The notes: generated by a model not told the origin, from the sequence alone. Shown: positions 1 through 6,131, counted from the first letter of the stretch. The stretch is DNA of 7,097 bases from Nitrospinae bacterium CG11_big_fil_rev_8_21_14_0_20_56_8 (GCA_002796165.1 PCWF01000023.1:1-7097), one strand, 5' to 3'. Translations and numbers: made by a program.

Positions 1-24
1 AAACGCAAGAAACGGGGAAAGGAT

Positions 25-387
25 ATGGGTAAAGATTCGTTTCGGGAATTTGTGCTGGACCAACTGCATGGGTTGGGGTCGGTCGCTTGCAAGCGGATGT
101 TCGGCGGGTATGGACTCTATTCCGGGGCCGTTTTTTTCGCCATCATCGCTCGCGATCAACTGTATTTCAAGGTGAACGAGGAAACGGTGCGTCGGTTTCT
201 GGAGCGGGGCATGAAACCCTTCCAGGCGACCGAGAGGCAAACGCTCAAAACGTATTACGAAGTGCCCGCCAGCGTCCTGGAAGATGATGAGGAACTGGTC
301 CAATGGGCGCGCGGGGCGGTTTCCAGCCAGACCGGGACGAAAACAAATTCCCGGATACGAAAGAAGAAATCCCCCCGGCGCGCCTAG
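25..387 (+). CDS. TfoX N-terminal domain protein (TfoX/Sxy family)
   Basis: A 120-residue protein that matches the small single-domain TfoX_N family. The family signature is the stretch around residues 20-34 (ACKRMFGGYGLY), followed by a hydrophobic strand (AVFFAIIARDQLYFKV) and a TYYEVP motif near residue 76. Full-length TfoX/Sxy of gammaproteobacteria adds a C-terminal domain and activates competence genes. This protein has only the N-terminal domain plus a basic tail (RIRKKKSPRR), so a competence role should not be assumed; stand-alone members have no settled function. A purine-rich site (GGGGA at 14-18) precedes the ATG by 6 bases, which supports the start. The gene converges on mazG, and the two stop codons overlap in the palindrome CTAG at 384-387. 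The upstream context lies outside the window. The family call is firm; the function is unknown. Confidence 0.86.
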   Translation: MGKDSFREFVLDQLHGLGSVACKRMFGGYGLYSGAVFFAIIARDQLYFKVNEETVRRFLERGMKPFQATERQTLKTYYEVPASVLEDDEELVQWARGAVSSQTGTKTNSRIRKKKSPRRA

Positions 388-1166
388 AGCGATTTGGCTT
401 CCTGCCAGTAACGCTCCATTTCTTCCAGCGGGGTTTCTTTGAGGGATTTTCCGGCCTGAGCCACTTTTCCCTCGATGTGCTGGAACCGTTTTACGAATTT
501 GTTGTTGGTCTGGCGCAGGGCTTCCTCGGCGTCAACTTTCTTGAATTTTGCAATGTTGACGAGTACGAACAGGATGTCGCCCAGCTCGGCGGCGATGTCG
601 GCGTCTTTTCCGGACAGCACCGCTTCCTTGAACTCGGCGATTTCTTCATCCAGCTTCTCGAACACCGATTCGACCCGGTCCCAGTCGAATCCATGCTTGG
701 CGGCTTTTTTCTGGAGCTTCTGCGCCCGCGCCAGGCCGGGGAGATGCCCGGGCACACCCCCCAGGACCGAGGTGCGGTGCGAATTGGCTTTTTCGGTTTT
801 CTTGATTTCCTCCCATTGGTGCACCACCTGATCGGGAGTATGAAGCTCGCCTTCTTTGAACACATGGGGGTGACGGCGAACCATCTTTTCGGCCAGATGG
901 TCGATTACGTCCCGAATCCCGAATTCGCGGTTCAACTCGGAGATCTTGGCATGAAAGAGGATCTGGTACAGGAGGTCGCCCAATTCGTCCTGGATTTTTA
1001 AAGGGTCGTTGCTGTCGAGGGCTTCAAGGACCTCGTAGGCCTCCTCTATCATGTACGGTTTAAGCGTTTCGCGGGTTTGCACGCGGTCCCAGGGACAGCC
1101 ATTGTCGCCCATCAGGGTATCCACGATTTCGACCAGTTTTTTAAACGATTCGGCGGGGGTGGTCAT
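384..1166 (-). CDS. mazG: MazG nucleoside triphosphate pyrophosphohydrolase
   Basis: A 260-residue MazG, the usual length. These cytosolic enzymes hydrolyse (d)NTPs to the monophosphate and pyrophosphate, cleaning aberrant nucleotides from the pool; in E. coli MazG also affects ppGpp levels. The N-terminal hallmark GCPWDRVQTRETL is at residues 23-35. Two MazG domains are visible, each with the metal-binding EExxE...ExxD pattern: E41, E42, E45 with E61 and D64, and E174, E175, E178 with E194 and D197. Both sets are complete, so both sites could bind Mg, although in E. coli the C-terminal domain does the catalysis. GAGGA lies about 6 bases before the ATG at 1164-1166. The gene sits 29 bp downstream of hemW on the same strand, so co-transcription is likely. 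Its stop overlaps that of the convergent TfoX-like gene. Confidence 0.96.
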   Translation of the reverse strand: MTTPAESFKKLVEIVDTLMGDNGCPWDRVQTRETLKPYMIEEAYEVLEALDSNDPLKIQDELGDLLYQILFHAKISELNREFGIRDVIDHLAEKMVRRHPHVFKEGELHTPDQVVHQWEEIKKTEKANSHRTSVLGGVPGHLPGLARAQKLQKKAAKHGFDWDRVESVFEKLDEEIAEFKEAVLSGKDADIAAELGDILFVLVNIAKFKKVDAEEALRQTNNKFVKRFQHIEGKVAQAGKSLKETPLEEMERYWQEAKSL

Positions 1167-1195
1167 TATAGTCCTCAGTTAAAATTCCGGAAAGG

Positions 1196-2335
1196 TTAGG
1201 CAAAAAATTCAAGGATCACCGAGTCGGCCAGGAAAAGGCCCCGGTGGGAGAGGGCCAAACGTTCATTATCCAGGGTGATCAGTCCTTTTTGCAGGAGCGA
1301 TTCGGCGGTTTTCCCGAACCGGGTTTGAAACGAAGTTTGAAACCGGTCCTCGAACTGGCGGATCGGGAGGCCCTGGAGAAGGCGGAGTCCGAGCATCAGG
1401 GTTTCTTCCATGGCTTCCCGGGGGGTTGGAGATTCGCTGGATTCCACCGCATGGCCCCGGGCCAGAACCTCGCGGATGTAACGCGAGGGGAGGTTGAAGT
1501 TTTTGGATCTCCTTCCGCCCAGGCCCATGGAGGCCCCGGCACCCAGGCCCAGAAAATCTCCGTTGTTCCAGTAGTTCAGGTTGTGACGGCACTCCCGGCC
1601 CGGTTTTGCGAAGTTGGAAATTTCGTAATGCCGGTAACCGGCGGCGGTGAGGGTGTGGATGGCTTCCTGGTACAACTCGAGTTGGAGGTCCTCGGGGGGA
1701 AGGGTCAGGCGCCCGCCGCGGCGCAGTTTTTCAAATACGGTTCCCGGTTCCACCGTCAGGTTGTACGTGGACAGGTGCTCCGGATCTTTAGCGAGAGCCC
1801 GGCGCAGGGATTCCCGCCAGCGCTCGGGGGTGTGTCCCGGAAGGGCGAACATCAGGTCGAGGGAAAGGTTGTCGAACCCTTCCGCACGGGCCATCGCCAC
1901 CGTCGAATCGACTTCGTCGGCGGAATGGACCCGGTCCAGAAGTTTCAGCTCGTCGTCGTGAAACGATTGGACCCCGATGCTGATCCGGTGGTAACCCGCA
2001 TTTCTCAGTTGGGAAAGGAAACCCGGAGAAATCGTCGCCGGGTTGGCTTCGAGGGTGATCTCGCAGTCGGGTTCCAGGGCGAACCGGTTCCGGCAACGGT
2101 CAAGGATGGTTTCGAGCGCGGAAACGGGGAGGGTGGTGGGGGTTCCGCCTCCAAGAAAGATGCTGGCTACGGTGCGCCCCGCGCTCCATTCGCGCGCGTA
2201 ATGATCCATCTCCCGGAGCAGGGCATCCACGTAAGCGTCCATTTCTCCCTGGTTCACCGGATGGGAATTGAAATCGCAATAGCCGCATTTGTGCAGGCAA
2301 TATGGAATGTGAAGGTATAATCCCAGGGAGTTCAT
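1196..2335 (-). CDS. hemW: HemW, radical SAM haem chaperone
   Basis: A 379-residue radical SAM protein, the usual HemW length. The cluster motif is C13-x3-C17-x2-C20 (HIPYCLHKCGYCDF), the SAM-binding GGGTP is at 62-66, and the HemW-specific haem-binding HNxxYW motif is at 251-256 (HNLNYW). The residue two after C20 is Phe, not the extra Cys seen in HemN (CxxxCxxCxC), so this is the haem chaperone rather than oxygen-independent coproporphyrinogen oxidase, despite frequent mislabelling. HemW transfers haem to apo-proteins. I start at the ATG at 2333-2335 because the protein then begins just before the conserved LYLHIPYC strand. A TTG 36 bases further upstream (2371) would add 12 unconserved residues. 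Neither start has a clear Shine-Dalgarno. It heads a leftward pair with mazG and is divergent from era. Confidence 0.95.
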   Translation of the reverse strand: MNSLGLYLHIPYCLHKCGYCDFNSHPVNQGEMDAYVDALLREMDHYAREWSAGRTVASIFLGGGTPTTLPVSALETILDRCRNRFALEPDCEITLEANPATISPGFLSQLRNAGYHRISIGVQSFHDDELKLLDRVHSADEVDSTVAMARAEGFDNLSLDLMFALPGHTPERWRESLRRALAKDPEHLSTYNLTVEPGTVFEKLRRGGRLTLPPEDLQLELYQEAIHTLTAAGYRHYEISNFAKPGRECRHNLNYWNNGDFLGLGAGASMGLGGRRSKNFNLPSRYIREVLARGHAVESSESPTPREAMEETLMLGLRLLQGLPIRQFEDRFQTSFQTRFGKTAESLLQKGLITLDNERLALSHRGLFLADSVILEFFA

Positions 2336-2422
2336 GTTAGAATCGATAGACGCCCGCGTTTCGGGGCGCAATGCCGGTGGCTGGAAATTTCTTTTTCATT
2401 TAAAGTTTATCACAAGGGCACC

Positions 2423-2432
2423 ATTATATAAT
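2423..2432. promoter_or_regulatory. Palindromic -10-like element between hemW and era
   Basis: ATTATATAAT is a perfect palindrome. It contains a consensus TATAAT on the plus strand (2427-2432, towards era) and another on the minus strand (2428-2423, towards hemW). No good -35 hexamer is seen at 16-18 bp in either direction. It lies in the only AT-rich part of the 200-bp divergent gap, where promoters for both genes must be. Rightward transcripts would start near 2439 and leftward ones near 2416. The call is inferred from position and match only. Confidence 0.45.
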
Positions 2433-2460
2433 AATGCATGATTTCCCGATTTTCTCGCCT

Positions 2461-2487
2461 GCCGGCCTTTAAGGTGTCCGGGTCGGC
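2461..2487 (+). other. Hairpin in the era leader
   Basis: GCCGGCC (2461-2467) can pair with GGTCGGC (2481-2487), giving 7 pairs with one G-U and a 13-base loop. The stem could extend across a 2-base bulge through CCT/AGG. No T-run follows, so it is not an intrinsic terminator. It lies within the predicted 5' leader of era, about 50 bases before the start. No known riboswitch class was recognised. Confidence 0.35.
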
Positions 2488-2521
2488 TCAGGGCTACCGG
2501 TAATTTTTAGAGACCCCCATA

Positions 2522-2539
2522 ATGCAGATCGTCATTTGA
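2522..2539 (+). other. Possible 5-codon minicistron overlapping the era start
   Basis: ATG CAG ATC GTC ATT TGA is a five-codon reading frame whose TGA overlaps the era TTG in the tetranucleotide TTGA. It could feed terminating ribosomes onto the weak era start, which has no Shine-Dalgarno of its own. It may equally be chance; only the geometry supports it. Confidence 0.22.
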
Positions 2540-3480
2540 ATACTCCCGATAAATCCCAATCCATAGCCGTTTCACCCGTAAGACCTGGTTTCAAATCGGG
2601 GTATGCCGCCATCATCGGGAAACCCAACGTAGGCAAATCTACATTGCTGAACCAGTTGGTGGAGACCAAGCTGGCGGCCATGTCCAGCAAACCCCAGACG
2701 ACCCGCAACCGGATCACGGGAGTAGTTCACCTTCCCGGGGGGCAGATCATTCTGCTGGACACGCCGGGGATCCATCCCGCGCGGTCGGCCCTGAATCAAA
2801 TGATGGTCAAGACATCGGTCAGCACGTTCCGGGATGTCGATGTGATCGTGTTCATGGTCGACGCGCAACAGGGATTCAGGGAAACCGACAGTTTTGTTTT
2901 TGATTCCATGGAAAAAGTCACCGCCCCCATCCTCCTGGCCTTGAACAAGATCGACCGGGCTTCGAAGCACGACCTGTTGTCGGTGATTGCCGAGATGGAT
3001 GCCAAAAAGCGATTTGCGGAAATTATTCCGATTTCGGCCCTGCATGCGGACGGACTCGACATTTTGTCGAAAGTAATTTTAAATTATCTTCCGGAGGGTC
3101 CACCGTATTTCCCTGAAGGGATGATTACGGACAGTCCCGAGGAGTTCCTGATCGCCGAGATCATCCGGGAAAAGCTGATGAACCTGACGCGGATGGAGAT
3201 TCCCTATGCTTCGGCGGTTAAAGTGGAGAGCGTGATTCGGCGTCCCCACGCTTCCCTGCGGATCGATGCGGTCGTCTACGTGGAAAAGCTCAGCCAGAAA
3301 AAGATCGTCATCGGCGAAAATGCCTCAATGCTGAAAAAAATTGGAAAAAACGCGCGGGAAGAAATTGAGAAACGATTTGGGGACAAGGTGTATCTAAACT
3401 TATTTGTTAAAGTAAAATCCCATTGGAGTGAAAACCTTCCCGATTTGAAAGAGTTGGGTTATACCCATGATATCCATTAA
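2536..3480 (+). CDS. era: GTPase Era
   Basis: A 314-residue Era, the essential GTPase that binds the 3' end of 16S rRNA during 30S assembly. All G motifs are present: G1 GKPNVGKST at 28-36, G2 with TTRNR at 55-59, G3 DTPG at 75-78, G4 NKID at 137-140 and G5 SAL at 167-169. The C-terminal KH domain follows (about 225-305), with its GxxG loop read as GENA at 260-263, an Ala in place of the last Gly. The only in-frame start compatible with full domain length is TTG at 2536, because an upstream TAA closes the frame at 2470 and the next ATG lies inside the G domain. About 20 residues precede the first strand, slightly longer than usual. No Shine-Dalgarno is seen. The 3' end overlaps map by 14 bp. 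Unlike many genomes, rnc is not its neighbour here. Confidence 0.97.
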   Translation: MNTPDKSQSIAVSPVRPGFKSGYAAIIGKPNVGKSTLLNQLVETKLAAMSSKPQTTRNRITGVVHLPGGQIILLDTPGIHPARSALNQMMVKTSVSTFRDVDVIVFMVDAQQGFRETDSFVFDSMEKVTAPILLALNKIDRASKHDLLSVIAEMDAKKRFAEIIPISALHADGLDILSKVILNYLPEGPPYFPEGMITDSPEEFLIAEIIREKLMNLTRMEIPYASAVKVESVIRRPHASLRIDAVVYVEKLSQKKIVIGENASMLKKIGKNAREEIEKRFGDKVYLNLFVKVKSHWSENLPDLKELGYTHDIH

Positions 3481-4231
3481 AACCGATGAAGAAGTTGAGT
3501 TGATGCGTCAATCGGCACGCCTGGCGGCCGAAGTGCTGGTCATGATCGAACCTTATGTGAAACCCGGGGTGACCACGCAAAAACTGAACGATATCTGTCA
3601 CGATTACATCGTGTCGCATGGGGCCTACCCTTCGCCCCTCAATTACCGGGGATTCCCCAAAAGCATTTGCTCCTCGGTCAATGACGAGATCTGCCATGGA
3701 ATTCCCAGCGATCGCAAATTGCGCAACGGGGACATCGTGAATCTCGACATTACCACCTATATGAACGGATTCCACGGAGATACGAGCCGGACCTTTTTCG
3801 TCGGGTCTCCCCGGAAGCGGGCGAAAAAACTGGTGGACGTGTGCCGGGAATCCCTGCAACGAGGGATCGACAAGGTTCGGCCGGGGGCTCGGCTTGGCGA
3901 CATCGGCGCGGCCATTCAGGAGTTTGTGGAGGGAAGCGGATTCACGGTGGTGCGGGAGTTCTGCGGGCACGGGATCGGACGCAACTTTCACGAGGAACCG
4001 CAGGTCCTGCATTTCGGCCACCCCGGCAAGGGGATTGAATTGCAAAAGAACATGATCTTCACCATCGAGCCCATGGTCAACGAGGGGAAAGCCGATTTGC
4101 GGATCCTCGGCGACAAATGGACCGCAGTCACGCTTGATGGTTCCCTTTCCGCCCAATTCGAGCACACCCTCTGCGTCACCGATGACGGATACGAGGTGCT
4201 CACCCGCCTGAATGGGCTTACCCCGTTTTGA
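3467..4231 (+). CDS. map: Methionine aminopeptidase, type I
   Basis: A 254-residue type I methionine aminopeptidase, which removes the initiator Met from nascent proteins at the ribosome. All five metal ligands are visible: D94 and D105 (NLDITTYMNGFHGDTSRTF), H168 (GHGIGR), E201 (TIEPMV) and E232 (QFEHTL). The substrate-side His77 (EICHGIP) is also present. There is no N-terminal zinc-finger extension and no type II insert, so this is the short E. coli-like form. The ATG at 3467 lies inside the end of era (14-bp overlap), with a modest purine stretch (GAGTTGGG) upstream; translational coupling to era is likely. No convincing terminator follows the TGA. Confidence 0.97.
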   Translation: MISIKTDEEVELMRQSARLAAEVLVMIEPYVKPGVTTQKLNDICHDYIVSHGAYPSPLNYRGFPKSICSSVNDEICHGIPSDRKLRNGDIVNLDITTYMNGFHGDTSRTFFVGSPRKRAKKLVDVCRESLQRGIDKVRPGARLGDIGAAIQEFVEGSGFTVVREFCGHGIGRNFHEEPQVLHFGHPGKGIELQKNMIFTIEPMVNEGKADLRILGDKWTAVTLDGSLSAQFEHTLCVTDDGYEVLTRLNGLTPF

Positions 4232-4436
4232 TGTTTTTTCTTTTGTGTTTTCTGTCCGGGTTTGATTCCTGTTCTCATATTTCGTTTTGACCGAGTTTGA
4301 GTTCACTTGCCGTGGAGACGGTGAAAACGGGCTCATCGGGGAAATTGCCAAGGTGGGGGGATGCCAAGGAAAGCGCCTCGGGCTGATAGCAATTCTCACT
4401 TTCCAGATCAACTGTAACCCCATATAAATAAAGGGC

Positions 4437-4464
4437 TTGTAAGTATATTTCGATGTGCTAATCT
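4437..4464 (+). promoter_or_regulatory. Possible bfr promoter
   Basis: TTGTAA (4437-4442) is followed after 16 bp by TAATCT (4459-4464), which is preceded by TGC and so has extended -10 character. The surrounding 60 bases are AT-rich and lie just upstream of bfr. The match to consensus is only partial. No Fur-box-like sequence was seen here. Confidence 0.3.
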
Positions 4465-4514
4465 TCATCTCAAAATGGATTATTCAATCCGCGTTGAGCG
4501 GAGCAGTTTTTCAC

Positions 4515-4520
4515 AGGAGG
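4515..4520 (+). promoter_or_regulatory. bfr ribosome binding site
   Basis: A consensus AGGAGG lies 5 bases before the ATG at 4526. It fixes the bfr start and excludes the in-frame ATG at 4475, which would add 17 residues not found in bacterioferritins. Confidence 0.92.
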
Positions 4521-4525
4521 TGGCG

Positions 4526-5002
4526 ATGAAAGGCGATAAAGGAGTTATTGAGGCCCTGAATGAAGTGCTGATGGCAGAACTGACCGCCATTAATATGTAT
4601 TACATTCATTACAAGATGCAGGAGAACTGGGGATTCGAAAAGCTTGCGCACCACGCCCGGAGCGAGTCGATGGGAGAGATGAAACACACCGATCAGGTGA
4701 TCGAGCGGATTCTGTTTCTGGAAGGGGTTCCCAACATGGCCCGTTACGATACCATTCTGGTCGGCGATACCCCCGAGATACAACTGAAGAACCAGTACAC
4801 CGCGGAAACCGGCCATGTGGAGCGATTGAAAAAATTTATCCGGTTATGCATGGACAAAAATGATTTCGGTACCAAGGAAATCCTGGACGATATTCTTGAA
4901 GACACCGAGGAGAGCGTCGATTGGCTGGAAACCCAGTTCAACCGCATCAAGGATGTGGGGATCCAGAACTATTTGACCGAACACATGAAGACGGAAGAGT
5001 AA
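4526..5002 (+). CDS. bfr: Bacterioferritin with altered ferroxidase ligands
   Basis: A 158-residue protein, the same length as E. coli Bfr and colinear with it without gaps as far as I can align by eye. Bacterioferritins form 24-mer cages that oxidise Fe(II) and store it as mineral, with haem at subunit interfaces. The haem ligand Met52 is present. Of the six ferroxidase ligands numbered as in E. coli Bfr, E18, E51, H54 and E94 are present, but positions 127 and 130 are Thr and Ser (EDTEESVDWLE) instead of Glu and His. This would disrupt the bridging carboxylate and the second iron site. Such subunits may work in mixed cages with an intact partner, or in haem or iron release; this is inference. 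The start is set by AGGAGG at 4515-4520. A strong terminator follows, so the gene is probably monocistronic, and fur converges on it. Confidence 0.95.
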   Translation: MKGDKGVIEALNEVLMAELTAINMYYIHYKMQENWGFEKLAHHARSESMGEMKHTDQVIERILFLEGVPNMARYDTILVGDTPEIQLKNQYTAETGHVERLKKFIRLCMDKNDFGTKEILDDILEDTEESVDWLETQFNRIKDVGIQNYLTEHMKTEE

Positions 5003-5028
5003 AGAAAAACGGAATTGTTGAATTATCC

Positions 5029-5062
5029 AAACCGGAGGGGAACCGCCCCCTCCGGTTTTTTT
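5029..5062 (+). terminator. Intrinsic terminator of bfr
   Basis: The stem AAACCGGAGGGG (5029-5040) pairs with CCCCTCCGGTTT (5047-5058), giving 12 uninterrupted pairs with a 6-base loop, and the T-run covers 5056-5062. It starts 26 bases after the bfr stop. On the other strand the same stem is followed by only three T residues, so it would be a weak terminator for the convergent fur gene. Confidence 0.94.
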
Positions 5063-5108
5063 GTGCGGTTTTCCCATCCCGGTTCAATGGATAATCGGGC
5101 GCAGGGAC

Positions 5109-5552
5109 CTACCCTCCAGGTTCTTTACCCTCTCGGCAGGTACGGCAGATCCCCAGAATTTCCATCCGATGGCTTTGCATCGTGAAACGGTGTTGATCGG
5201 AAATTTCAAGCTGGAGTTTTTCGATCAGGGGATGTTCAAATTCAAAGATCGCCCCGCACCGGATGCAAACCAGGTGATCATGGTGACCGCGTCGATATAA
5301 CGGCTCAAAATGCCTTTTCCCGTTTAAATGAATTTCCCTTGCGAGCCCACATTGAACCAGAAGGTTTAATGTGCGATACACCGTGGCGATGCCCAGTTCA
5401 GGTAAGAAGGAGTGAACCTGAGGCAAAAGAGTTTCGGCGGTGAAATGCCCTTTCTGGGTCAGAAGAAGGTCTAGAATCGCCTGTCGCTGTGGGGTCCAGC
5501 GCAGTTTCATCTGGGACAGATAATCTTTGAAAATTTCGGATTCTATGGTCAT
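5109..5552 (-). CDS. fur: Fur-family transcriptional regulator
   Basis: A 147-residue Fur-family metalloregulator. The winged helix occupies about residues 1-85, with RWTPQRQAILDLL at 18-30 and the recognition segment GIATVYRTLNLL at 54-65. The dimerisation and metal domain follows: HHDH at 90-93, C96-x2-C99 (VCIRCG), H128 near the end of the domain, and C136-x2-C139 (GICRTC). The two CxxC pairs form the structural zinc site of the family. Fur with Fe(II) represses iron-uptake genes; PerR and Zur are close relatives that eye inspection cannot exclude. The context argues for Fur: bfr is adjacent and Fur-box-like sites lie before this gene, the ferredoxin and the porin. No Shine-Dalgarno precedes the ATG at 5550-5552, and an operator lies just upstream, consistent with autoregulation. 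It is convergent with bfr. Confidence 0.92.
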   Translation of the reverse strand: MTIESEIFKDYLSQMKLRWTPQRQAILDLLLTQKGHFTAETLLPQVHSFLPELGIATVYRTLNLLVQCGLAREIHLNGKRHFEPLYRRGHHDHLVCIRCGAIFEFEHPLIEKLQLEISDQHRFTMQSHRMEILGICRTCREGKEPGG

Positions 5553-5556
5553 AATT

Positions 5557-5575
5557 AATATTGATATTCATTCGC
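5557..5575. promoter_or_regulatory. Fur-box-like operator before fur
   Basis: AATATTGATATTCATTCGC matches 14 of 19 positions of the classical Fur box (GATAATGATAATCATTATC), including the central TGATA and TTCATT. It ends 5 bases from the fur start codon, downstream of any likely promoter, so binding would block transcription. It probably mediates autoregulation. The match was counted by hand in AT-rich DNA. Confidence 0.6.
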
Positions 5576-5689
5576 ATTTATAAAATAAAAAGCAAGTAAA
5601 ATATGATCGGCAAATAGAGACAATGATAGAAAAAAATAGCATGATTGATAACTTATTGATTTTAAATAAAATTTTTTTCGAAAAAAATA

Positions 5690-5718
5690 TTGACAGGAGA
5701 AACGCCGGGGTGTAGATT
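5690..5718 (+). promoter_or_regulatory. Sigma-70-type promoter of the ferredoxin gene
   Basis: A consensus TTGACA (5690-5695) is followed after exactly 17 bp by TAGATT (5713-5718). A run of seven A residues (5681-5687) and a T-rich stretch precede it, resembling an UP element. Transcription would start near 5725, inside a Fur-box-like sequence. The 199-bp gap from fur (5553-5751) is otherwise AT-rich and without a gene. Confidence 0.8.
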
Positions 5719-5722
5719 AAAT

Positions 5723-5737
5723 TGAGAATCGTTATTA
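5723..5737. promoter_or_regulatory. Fur-box-like operator over the ferredoxin start point
   Basis: TGAGAATCGTTATTA matches 11 of 14 specified positions of the 7-1-7 Fur box (TGATAATnATTATCA). It covers the predicted transcription start and lies 5 bp past the -10, a classical repression position. It shares the half-site TGAGAAT with the box at 6506. Confidence 0.72.
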
Positions 5738-5751
5738 ATTAGGATGTCATC

Positions 5752-6015
5752 ATGATAAATTCACGAACAGTCACCATATGTACTGGCGCGGGTTGCAAGG
5801 GCTGGAACGCGGAACGGATCGCTCAGGGATTGCGGGAAGCCGGAGCCGATCTCGGACTGGACGAACTGGAGATCAGGTCGGTCCCATGCATGAAGCGTTG
5901 CGGAGGCGGGGTCAGTATCCAGGTTTCGGCCTGCAACAGTCTGCTGAAATTCAAACGGGAAGAAGAGGCGGTCAACGTTCTGATTCCGGAAAAAATGATT
6001 CCCGTGCCTGCGTAA
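5752..6015 (+). CDS. Thioredoxin-like [2Fe-2S] ferredoxin domain protein
   Basis: An 87-residue soluble protein with the cysteine pattern of thioredoxin-like 2Fe-2S ferredoxins: C10-x4-C15 (CTGAGCKGWN) and C46-x3-C50 (PCMKRCGGG), between which lies a helix and strand as in the beta-alpha-beta fold. A fifth Cys (C61) is probably not a cluster ligand. Such domains carry electrons, alone or as parts of hydrogenase and NADH dehydrogenase subunits; this one stands alone. AGGA at 5741-5744 lies 7 bases before the ATG. It has its own strong promoter with a Fur-box-like operator, so expression should rise in iron limitation. It sits beside fur and bfr, and DUF2325 follows on the same strand after 134 bp. 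A role as a reductant in iron release or low-iron metabolism is a guess. The family call is good; the partner is unknown. Confidence 0.85.
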   Translation: MINSRTVTICTGAGCKGWNAERIAQGLREAGADLGLDELEIRSVPCMKRCGGGVSIQVSACNSLLKFKREEEAVNVLIPEKMIPVPA

Positions 6016-6089
6016 AAAAATTTATTTCTTTTATTGATATTGAAACTCAAAAATAAAAATTAAGTTATTGATTATTAATGGATTTAAAA

Positions 6090-6131
6090 TCCCTGGAGTG
6101 GGGGTCCAGTAGTTCTTATATCCCAGGGACC
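6090..6131 (+). other. Inverted repeats upstream of the DUF2325 gene
   Basis: TCCCTGG (6090-6096) pairs perfectly with CCAGGGA (6123-6129). A competing pair, GGTCC (6103-6107) with GGACC (6127-6131), uses part of the same 3' arm. The structure ends right at the purine-rich ribosome site (6132-6143) of the DUF2325 start at 6150, so the two folds could differ in how they present it. No T-run follows. Confidence 0.35.

Larger units (their letters stand above)
4232..4525. other. Intergenic region between map and bfr, with an unexplained coding-like stretch
   Basis: No standard gene is supported in these 294 bases. A minus-strand frame is open from 4457 to a stop at 4275 (60 codons, for example FPDEPVFTVSTASELKLGQ) and reads like real protein, but it has no ATG or GTG; its only TTG is halfway along. 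The complementary plus frame, in the same codon register, is open from a TTG at 4287 to TAA at 4425-4427 (46 residues, including GDGENGLIGEIAKVGG) but lacks a ribosome site. One of the two may be a decayed gene remnant and the other its shadow. The last 90 bases hold the likely bfr promoter. No riboswitch class was recognised. Confidence 0.35.

Noticed and set aside
303..1001. 232-codon open frame antisense to mazG
   Set aside because: Lies opposite a complete MazG with all motifs and has no family resemblance or ribosome site; a shadow of GC-rich coding.
1244..2320. 358-codon open frame antisense to hemW
   Set aside because: Entirely inside hemW on the other strand, Gly/Val-rich shadow without recognisable domain.
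1196..2335. HemN (oxygen-independent coproporphyrinogen III oxidase)
   Set aside because: The cluster motif lacks the fourth Cys of HemN, and HNxxYW is the HemW haem motif.
4300..4420. Riboswitch between map and bfr
   Set aside because: Compared by eye with fluoride, c-di-GMP, TPP, cobalamin and THF consensus features; only short chance matches such as GCTGAT were found.
3407..4468. 353-codon minus-strand open frame across map and the intergenic region
   Set aside because: Mostly antisense to a complete map gene, with no motif; the part beyond map is better read in another frame and is reported only as a coding-like stretch.
4475..4525. N-terminal extension of bacterioferritin from ATG 4475
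   Set aside because: AGGAGG lies inside this stretch, 5 bases before ATG 4526, and the protein from there is colinear with known 158-residue Bfr.
5645..5665. Additional Fur box in the fur-ferredoxin gap (TGATAACTTATTGAT)
   Set aside because: Only one half matches; the second half fails at most positions.
6040..6054. Fur box between the ferredoxin and DUF2325 (TGATATTGAAACTCA)
   Set aside because: 10 of 14 positions, but no promoter is placed with it and the DNA is AT-rich; below what I would call.
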